Below are positions 56,140 through 64,000 of a stretch of DNA of 64,000 nt, one piece after another (position 1 is the first letter of the stretch; every line of letters starts with the position of its first letter). The DNA is from Malus domestica. Taxonomy: Eukaryota > Streptophyta > Magnoliopsida > Rosales > Rosaceae. The position numbers and the translations under genes are program-made. The notes beneath the pieces are model-generated. The model saw nothing but the letters and a program-made list of their open reading frames with translations, was not told the origin of the DNA and made no database searches. Location: assembly GCF_042453785.1 (NCBI RefSeq), contig NC_091664.1:921001-985000 (forward strand). The letters run 5' to 3'.

Positions 56140-59100
56140 TATCGATGATGCATATTGGCATAATTACCGAACTAAATATGGCAACGGCAATAAAATCATC
56201 TGATTGGTGGTTCGACTCAGGGGCTACTTTACATGTGTGCATTGATAAGGCATAATTCAAGACATATGAAGCATCAACGAACAATCAAGAAGTTTTAATG
56301 GGGAATAATAATTCCGCCAAAGTTCTAGGAAAAGGAAATGTTGAACTTTAGTTTACTTTTGGGAAGAAATTGACGTTGCTTAATGTACTGCATGTTCCAG
56401 AAATTAGAAAGAATGTTGTGTTTGCAAATTTATTATGTAAGAACGGTATAAAGACTGTTCTAGAGTCCGACAAGTTAATAATGTCGAAAAATGGGATGTT
56501 TGTTGGGAAGGGGTATTCTTGTGATGGGATGTTCAAACTAAGTATTAATAATAAAGTGAATTCTTATGCTTATATTGTTGAATCTTCTTCTCATTTATGG
56601 CATTTACGTGTAACACATATAAATTTTAGATCTTTAAAATACATGCGCACACTTGGTTTAATTGCTTGCAATAATGATTATAATGATAAATGTTAAACAT
56701 GTATTCAAGCGAAAATGACTAAGAAACTTTTTCCAACTGCCGAAAGAAATACAAATTTATTAGACTTAATACATTCTGACATATGTGAATTCAATGGTAT
56801 TTTAACAAGAGGAGGAAAAATATATTTTATCACATTTATAGATGATTGTTCTAAGTTCACTTATGTTTATTTATTGTCTAATAAAGATGAAGCTTTTGAG
56901 TGTTTTAAGCGCTATAAAGTTGAAGTTGAAAACCAAAAAGGAATGAAAATTAAATGCATTCGTAGTGATAGAGGTGGTGAATATTTTTCACATGAATTTG
57001 ATATTTTTTTGTGAAGAGCATAATGTTATACATCAGAGAACTACACCATATACATCACAACAAAATGGTTTGGCAGAAAGAAAAAATAGAACACTCATTG
57101 AAATGATTAATTTTATGATGATTAATGCTAATACTCCAAAATATTTATGGGGTGAAGCATTGTTTACTGCATGCCATATATACAATAAAATTACATCTAC
57201 GAAGACACATGTGTCACCATATGAAATTTGGAAAGGAAGAAAACCAAATTTGTCATATTTGAGAGTATGGGGTTGTATAGCTTTTTATAAGGCACTTGAT
57301 CCTAAGAGATACAAGTTTGGTCTAAGAGGAATTAAAAGCATATTTGTAGGATATGCAGAAAATTCAAGGGCATATAGGTTGCTTAATTTAGACTCAAATA
57401 CAATTGTTGAGTCTAGAGGTGTCGAATTTATAGAAAATAAATTTTATAATAATTGTTCAATGGTTGGAAATGAGAATGATCAAACACCTTTCTCTAATCC
57501 AGCTACTAGTCATTCTCAATGTGAGAAAAGAAAACAGTCTGAAACTGTTAATGAACCAAGGAAAAGCCAAAGAGTAAGAAAAGAAAAGACTCTAGGCTCT
57601 GATTTTATTTCTTCTCAATATATTGTAGTTTTAGGCAAAGGAAATAGAAAAAAAGGTTCTTAAGAAAATACCGATATTGTTGAATGTTGAGGATGATCCT
57701 AAAAGTCTAAGCAAAGCATTAACTTCAAGAGATGCAACCTTTTGGAAAGAGGCTATAGATTATGAATTTGAATTATTAATATCTAATCAGACATGAGTTT
57801 TAGTAGACTTGCCCCAAGGATCAAAAGCAATAGGTTGTAAGTGGGTGTTTAGAAGAAAATACAATATGGATGGGTCTATTCAGACATTTAAAGCCAGGCT
57901 GGTTGCCAAAGGTTTTAAGCAGAAAAAAAAAGAATAGACTATTTTGATACATATGCACTAGTAGCTAGGCTCACATCAATTAGAATATTGTTTGCATTGG
58001 CATTTTTATATAATTTGCATGTGCATCAAATGGATGTGAAAACGGTTTTTTTAAATGGTGATTTGGATGCAGAAGTATATATGGAACAACCATAAGGGTT
58101 TGTTCTCCCTAAGAATGGAAAGAAAGTTTGTAAATTAGTCAAGTCGTTATATAAATTGAAGCAAACACCAAAAAAATGGCATGAAATGTTTGATTTTGTC
58201 ATTTTATCATATGAATTTAGACATAACAGTGCTGACAAATGCATATACCCTAAATTCACAAATGATTACGGTGTTGTTATATGTTTATATATCGACGATT
58301 TGCTAATTTTTGGTACAAATATGAAAGGTGTATTTGAAACTAAAGAGTATCTAAATTCAGAATTTAAGATGAATGACTTGAATGAAGTAGATACTATATT
58401 GGGAATTAAAGTAAAGAAGCATAGTAGGGGTTACGCTTTGTGTCAGTCACATTATATAGAAAATTTGCTTCTTAAATTTAAGCATCTACAAATAAAAGAA
58501 GCAAATACCCCTTATGACCTTAGTGAGACTTTGCTTAATAATTCTGGTAAGTCCATTGCACAACTTGAGTATGCTAGTGTAATCGAAAGTTTAATGTATG
58601 TCATGCATTGTATTAGGTCAAATATCGCATTTGCAGTAAGCAAACTTTCTAGATACACTAGTCATCCAGGTACTGCTCATTGGAAAGCAATAAATAGAAA
58701 TGATGTGATATATACACACCCCATTTTACTTCTCACACACCTTTTTAATTTTCGACCGTCAGATCGGATGTATTGAAAAAGATCAACGGACAAAAATTAT
58801 CAAGGGGTGTGTGAGAAGTAAAATGGGGTGTGTAGATAGCACATCCCTAAATAGAATTTTTGGTTATCTTAAGAGAACTATTAACCTGAGTTTAACTTAC
58901 TATGAGTTTCCAGCATTACTTGAAGGATATTCAGATGCAAGTTAGATAACAAGTGCTAATGATAATAAGTCAACATCATGGTGGATTTTTACAATTGCCG
59001 GGGGAGCAATTTCTTGGGTTTCGAAGAAGCAAACATGTATAGCACATTCAACTATGGAATCTGAATTTATAACATTAGCGGCAGCAGGTAATGAAGCGGA

Positions 59101-59399
59101 ATGGATTAGAAATTTGTTATTGGAAATAGAGTTGTGGCCACAATCAATGCCATCAATTTCTTTATACTGTGATAGTGAGGCTATTTTGTCTAGAGCATAC
59201 AATAAGATGTACAATGGAAAGTCTAGATACATTAGCTTGAGACATGAATATGTCAAACAATTAATAATTGATGGAGTTATTAATATTATTTATGTTAATC
59301 AAGTAATAACTTAGCGGATCCGTTAACGAAAGCACTTTCAAGAGCTTTGGTAGTTAGTACATCTAGTGGAATGAGGCTAAAACCCTTTATTGAAAATTA
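56140..59399 (+). pseudogene. copia pol: protease, integrase, RT, RNase H
   Basis: Protease: WWFDSGATLHVC (about 56203-56238), DSG intact. Integrase: HLWHLRVTHINFRSL zinc-binding His, C-stop-C at 56693-56704, then SDICEF, FIDDCSKF and, after a frameshift near 57010, LAERKNRT, giving D-D-E. A GKGxGKN-type C-terminal region runs to 57300. RT: about 57690-58690, including QMDVKTVFLNGD and YIDDLLIFG (58288-58314), with an in-frame stop at 58096. RNase H resumes after the MITE at 58700-58847: [49 protein letters not shown], then a shifted end ADPLTKALSRAL near 59315-59350. Stops and frameshifts make it non-functional. Confidence 0.85.
58700..58847. mobile_element. MITE inserted in copia pol (148 bp)
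   Basis: Foldback of tacacaccccattttacttctcacacacc type; perfect 9-bp duplication TAAATAGAA (58691-58699, 58848-58856). Same family as 38892-39037. Confidence 0.92.
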
Positions 59400-59500
59400 G
59401 CTACCAATAATGGTAACCCGACTTTGTCTAGAACGTCACTAGTTTAAAAGTTTAATGGGCAATAACAAGTTATTGATAAGTGGTTGTGAAAGCACTGAAA

Positions 59501-59544
<44 letters not shown>

Positions 59545-60003
59545 CATTCCAGGATGATCAATGCAAGATTGCTACGTTTAGGAGGATGAGTTTTATCTCT
59601 TAATGAGGTTATTTGTAGTTATGTCGATAGTAGCAGGAACATGGGAATGATCATCACCTATATGAACATAAGAAGTGGTGTCCTTCTACCAATAGTTGGG
59701 TTTTCTCTTGTAAATGTTCATAAAACCAGGATGAAGCACAATGTCATAGTAGTGCTTAATTAGTTCAGAAATTTCTTTAAGGAAATAAGACATAATCATG
59801 TGTGTAGTGATTCCGATTTTAACATAAGAATAGTTGGTTTAAACTTAGGTCACCATCGCATTTGTTATAACTTTGAATTACTTACACTAATTAAAGGTTT
59901 AATTCGAAAGACACCTTTATTGTATGCATGATTATATCGGTATGCTTAAAAGAGAAAATTATTGTAATACCATTTATTATATATTCTTAAAATAGGAAAG
60001 GAT
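59400..60003. other. copia 3' non-coding region
   Basis: Between the end of pol and the 3' LTR; it contains an (AT)n microsatellite (59504-59540). No gene. Confidence 0.6.
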
Positions 60004-60601
60004 AGTAGGATATTTCAAGAATATAATATATATATATGCGATTTGTATTGGCAGAAAAGAGTGGGTTCTTTGCCCAATACATCCCTTCAATTTGAAGCGT
60101 TGCAGCTTTTAATTGTTGCTAATAGACATACCCATTGACTGGGTATCTGACCGCATGCTCTATAACATATACGATCTTTGGGTAATTCGTATTTTGTATT
60201 AGATATATTCATTGGATATACTGCTGCAATAAGTTGTATCCCATGATGAAAGGCATACTCAAACCAAATGATGTGTCTAACATGTGCAATACTCTCTATA
60301 TATTGGTAACATTGGCAAAAGTGAAGATTCATTCAAAAATTTGTTGTCTACAAAATTTCCTTGCTCTCTCTTCTCTCTCCATCACATTCATACAATTTAT
60401 TTCTAATTATTTCTAAGGGAATATAATTCGTTTTTGCTAATCGAATATTTCATACTTTGTTGTATCCTGGAAGTGTTTTGCCAATAATCCTTTAGCAAAC
60501 TCATTCGAGTGGGGGCAAATAATACTTTAAAGAAACGATTCAAGTTGTACCTCAAAGTCAACATTCAGATTATTCTCTATATTTCTACATTTACTCTAAC
60601 A
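60004..60601 (+). repeat. 3' LTR of the plus-strand copia element
   Basis: A purine-rich aataggaaaggatag precedes it; it ends ACTCTAACA. Its first base is A instead of T, presumably a later mutation. Confidence 0.7.
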
Positions 60602-61286
60602 AATGCAGTCATACCAACGGTAGCACATCACGTTTAGCATAATATTTAGTGCCAAAGATCAGTATCTTATGCGAAATGCAAGGTAAATCTACCTAGTCTA
60701 AAAAACGCATCCTTTCAGAAGATAGGTTTTCCCTACATACCAATCTTAAAACCATTACACACTTGAGACTACTAGAACAAAAGTTGTGAAACAAGACCTT
60801 TATCCTTATGCATGCATATTTCAAATAAAATGCATATATCCAGGTATATATATTAGTATAACATTTCTGTGCCATCATTACTCGCACAACAGGAGAAAAT
60901 CACAATCGATTTCAAAGCAGTGCATGACCAATGTTGTCGAGAAAATTAAAACCCACAAGCCAAATTATAATAGCAATAAACCAATAAACTTGTAAAGAAT
61001 ATTTGGTTCAATTAACTATAAACAAACGAACAAAATAATGATGAAAGTTTACGAGTTGGCATCTTTTGAATCAAATTAACTTGCAATACATTTGGAAACA
61101 GTTAACATGTGTACTGTTTTATGCAAAACTAGAAACCAAACCATTCTACCATGAAAAGGAAAATCCACGCATAAACATACATGATAGAATATTGATCTTA
61201 AACAAACATAGCAACCAAACCATAAAGTTGTCTGAAGATTGGTGTTGAGAGTGGTATTGAGTCAATTTCCATTCATGTGGGGGATT
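60602..61286. other. Unassigned retroelement-internal DNA
   Basis: AT-rich and no coherent frame. It ends with the purine-rich cattcatgtgggggat that directly precedes the LTR at 61287, so the right end is the 3' internal end of a plus-oriented element. Confidence 0.5.
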
Positions 61287-61867
61287 GTTGGAAATTTTAA
61301 TAATATTATTATTATATTAAATTTATTAATTGAATGGAAATTTGAAGTGGAGCCTTTTGATAGAAAAATATGTCTACTTAAATGAAGTGTTGTAACTTTT
61401 GACTCTTCATGAATAGTCACATGTTTTCCAAAGAGGTATTTCACATTCTATGAATAGGGAGCCCTATATAATCACATAGAGATAACTTTTCATTGTTTAC
61501 ATAATCATACATAAGGTGCACTAAATATTAGAGAGTTTCATTGAGTCCATATGAGAGACTTTTCAACACAACCATGGTTCATGGAGCCTTGTGATTTGGA
61601 ATGTTACTATTACAAGGACGTGGTCGTTGTATCTTTGGGAGACATGCGCCAATCAACCATGAACACTGTAGTGGGACGTAAACTTGTCTTAAGGACAAAG
61701 TGTCCAACACTTGCCTCAACCGTATTTTCTAGGTTTTTCTAATCCATTATATCATGTTCATTTAACATTGGTTACTCATGTGCATGTATTATTATGATAT
61801 ATAATTGCATGAATTATTTCTTGATTTTCTATGTGATTTATTATAACAATTAGACCCAATTTTTCTA
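61287..61867 (+). repeat. Plus-oriented copia-type LTR at the right edge of the composite
   Basis: Starts TGTTGGAAATTTTAATAATA after a polypurine-like tract and ends TTTTTCTAACA against TGTGT. A TATA-like CCCTATATAATCAC lies at about 61462. Its start resembles the minus-strand LTR starting at 52804, in opposite orientation. Confidence 0.7.
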
Positions 61868-62759
61868 ACATGTGTGCACGAAGAAAATTTGATATTTGCA
61901 CATACAGAAAATGCGGGCACCTTAGGGATCAACCTAGTTTTGAACTATGACAGGATACTATGCAAAGACACTATAGCACAAATTGTTGTTGGTGAGTGTG
62001 AATAATCTAAGCACTTGCGTGTCGTGAAACAGATGCACCACCTAATGTAGGCTGGATTATTGTTTGAACATCTTTTTAAATCGCATTGGATGAATTGCTT
62101 TTGGATTTGTGGTTTTGAGAATTTTTGGATATGGATATAAGGTTCTTGTATGGTCTGCTCTCACACACACAATGTGTGGAATAGTTATAATAAAAAATGT
62201 CATTACTCAAGAAAAGTTTAAGTTATTATCTAAACTACATTTGTTAATCAAAACTTCATAAAATTATTATTTTAACTCTTTCGTCAAAACTGAACAAAAA
62301 ATATAAAACGCGGACAACCTAATAATTACATCTCACATAATTTTACTGTTTTTATACTAACCTTATAACCATCTAGACATAGCATGCCCCATTTAAAAAT
62401 TAATAATTAAATAAGAAAACTTAATTTCTCTCTCCTCATCTTTCTCTCTCAGATTCTCCTCGTTCTCTCACACTCTCCTTTTCTTTCATTTATTTTTATT
62501 TTTATTTTTTTTCTTTTGTTCAGTTATCATCCTTAATAAGTCATAGTAAAATAAAAGACAAACTTGGTTCCACTTCCACACACAAAATGTGGGCTGATTG
62601 CTAGTTATTATTATTCTAACAAAAAGCTCTCCACCATATTGCTATAGAAATAAAGCCGTCTACAAGAGATGCCTAGCGAAACAAAAACACAAAAACAGAA
62701 GAAGAAAAAAAATTAAAAAGGAACACATTTCTTCGCAAATTAAAATGGTTTGGCATAAT
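61868..62759. other. 3' flank of the second GASA gene
   Basis: Direct duplicate of 44670-45578, with a CT-rich tract. No gene recognised. Confidence 0.75.
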
Positions 62760-63788
62760 TCATGGGCACTTGCACTTGGGACGACCGGCTTCTTTCGCCT
62801 TCCAGTAGTTGTAGCAGGGACAGTTTTCCTTGTGTCCATGTGTGCCCGATGGAACACAAAGACACTTAGCGCACCATTTCTCGCAAAAGAACATGCATGG
62901 CTTCTTATGTGAAGTTGCTGAACATCGATGCTTGCATGCCTTTGGGCAATCTATCTCTGCTAAAAAAATAAAAACAAATCCACGTACAAAACTCAACTGG
63001 TTGTAAGGAAGTTTTGGGGGATTGTAAGAGAAAACATATTTAATTAGTACGTACCTTTTCTAGGAGGTGATCCGTGTCCTCCAGTCTGAAAATTTTGAAA
63101 CCACATGATCAGCGATGAAATCGAACTGATCTCAATAATATTCAATACTCTCATCAGTTGATTTCTTTATAGTTTGCATAATAATTACATAATGAATTCA
63201 GTAGATATGGACTCAAACAAAAAGGGGATCAGAAATCTTCATCATGTTTCGAAAGACTTTGTGCAAAACTGAGTACAACGGCGTTCTATAAATTATACAG
63301 CTGACCCCACTTAGTAGAATAATTAAGGCTTTGTTGTTGTTGTTGTTGTATGAACTACATGTAAAAAGAAGAAGAACGAAGAATGTTCATCGTTTGTGAA
63401 GTATGAGCTGGGTATAGAGAATAGATTAGTATGACTGTAGGACGCCCTTTTTGAGGATTTATTTGTTTCGGGGTCAAACAGGTGCCTCCCATTGTAATCT
63501 TTAACCATGTAAAATCCCCTTATACTGACTAGGTTTCCCAAAAGACAAAAAAGAAGAACGAAGAAGCCTTACAGTTAGAGGGACGGTTGCACCAGCATTC
63601 TGATCCTCTTGAGCCTGCAGTGAAAGTGATAAATAACTCAGAAAAAATCCACTCAGCACCCAGCATAGCACAAATTAATCAACAGATGAGATATAGAGGG
63701 CTACAAGTACCAAAGCAATATCAATGGCAAAGGTCATCAAGGCTAGGATGACAAAAAGAGCAGTTGGAATCCACGAGAGTCTGGCCAT
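62760..63788 (-). CDS. GASA/snakin-type secreted cysteine-rich peptide (second tandem copy)
   Basis: Exons 63788-63711, 63614-63573, 63085-63055 and 62956-62760, of exactly the same lengths as in the copy at 45579-46848. The 115-residue product appears identical except for Ser to Arg in the linker (SPPRK instead of SPPSK). The signal peptide and the 12-Cys domain are kept, including the unusual FCEKWCAKCLC and PKCKCP. It lacks the SINE and the duplicated (TTG)n block in intron 2, so its locus is shorter. Its 3' flank is split from its partner segment (47525-48107) by the 13.8-kb insertion, which could change downstream regulation but leaves coding and promoter intact. The promoter region runs to the window edge. 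Confidence 0.93.
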
Positions 63789-63890
63789 TTTTCTTGTTTG
63801 ATGAACAAATATATTCTCCAAGCTATCTTCCCTCTGAGTCTGAGATGTAGTTTGAGTAATGAGTATGTATTAAGACTTGTCCGGTGGTCG

Positions 63891-63900
63891 GTATTTATAT
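63891..63900 (-). promoter_or_regulatory. TATA box of the second GASA gene
   Basis: ATATAAATAC on the minus strand, at the same spacing as in the first copy. Confidence 0.6.
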
Positions 63901-64000
63901 TTAGAATTTGTGTTGTGGTAGTTTTAGTGATGCTAAGATATAGGAAATTTGGATGCATTGCACGCCATATATAATTTCCTTTGAATCAGGGAGATATGTA

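Larger units (their letters stand above)
54271..60601 (+). mobile_element. Ty1/copia retrotransposon, plus strand, degraded
   Basis: LTR-related sequence at 54271-54835 and 60004-60601 (shared: tttcaagaatat, tgcccaatacatc, ctatataacat... and ctctctccatcacattcataca). The order between them is gag, protease, integrase, RT, RNase H, diagnostic of Ty1/copia. The flanks AATGA and AATGC are a near-perfect 5-bp duplication. The 5' LTR lost its right part, the leader and the gag start (homology stops at 54835). Confidence 0.8.
48108..61867. mobile_element. 13.8-kb composite LTR-retrotransposon insertion within the second GASA unit
   Basis: The left edge begins TGTTGGAAAA, the right edge ends TTTCTAACA, and both flanks carry TGTGT (48103-48107, 61868-61872). 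The undisturbed first unit reads gactagtgtgtgcac at this point, so the junctions are precise. Inside, from left: a minus-oriented copia LTR (48108-52804) stuffed with three other elements, a copia 3' region (52805-54270), a plus-strand copia (54271-60601), unassigned DNA (60602-61286) and a plus-oriented LTR (61287-61867). Confidence 0.8.

Noticed and set aside
60693..61248. Short open stretches in the region before the right LTR
   Set aside because: AT-rich, no motif, random-looking.

Overview
This is a plant nuclear window. Genes are spliced, introns are long and AT-rich, and transposable elements are nested several layers deep. The GASA and ERF genes, an Au-like SINE and the many foldback elements resemble Rosaceae, probably an apple/pear relative. 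That placement is inference from remembered repeat style, not from a search. About five protein-coding host genes are supportable; most of the rest is transposon-derived.

Layout. 1-2581: 5' end of a minus-strand Ty3/gypsy-like element (LTR, leader, gag with a 36-bp minisatellite), cut by the window edge. 3855-6650: minus-strand ubiquitin-conjugating (E2) gene whose catalytic Cys is Tyr; its 2-kb intron holds Ty1/copia debris folded into a large hairpin. 7621-8250: Harbinger-like element with TTA duplications. 8514-29904: one minus-strand Tat-lineage Ty3/gypsy element with 1163-bp LTRs and an AATAT target duplication. It carries gag, protease, RT, dual RNase H, integrase and an antisense plant-mobile-domain ORF. 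Its interior is scrambled: the pol 3' end is duplicated, the antisense ORF is present again inverted, and a young non-autonomous LTR element (16038-19570) sits inside the inverted copy.

30227-31519: intact minus-strand AP2/ERF (DREB A-6) transcription factor gene. 31656-41300: intergenic DNA with many small TIR elements, several with exact target duplications. 43258-43794: minus-strand SERF/4F5 gene, 64 residues, whose first intron has U12-type AT-AC ends.

44088-64000: tandem duplication of a GASA/snakin unit, with genes at 45579-46848 and 62760-63788, both minus and both apparently intact. Between X' (the second copy of the 3' flank) and the second gene lies a 13.8-kb insertion (48108-61867) flanked by TGTGT. 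It holds a minus-strand copia 3' end with a hugely expanded LTR (containing a MULE-type element, a gypsy solo LTR and a hAT element), a plus-strand copia (54271-60601) and a plus-oriented LTR at the right edge. The first GASA gene has a SINE that is absent, as a clean empty site, from the second.

The host genes do not form a pathway: E2-like protein, stress-type transcription factor, small chaperone-like protein and two secreted cysteine-rich peptides. Main points for follow-up are the Cys-less E2, the U12 intron in SERF, the altered cysteine framework shared by both GASA peptides, and the inverted-repeat architecture of the Tat element.
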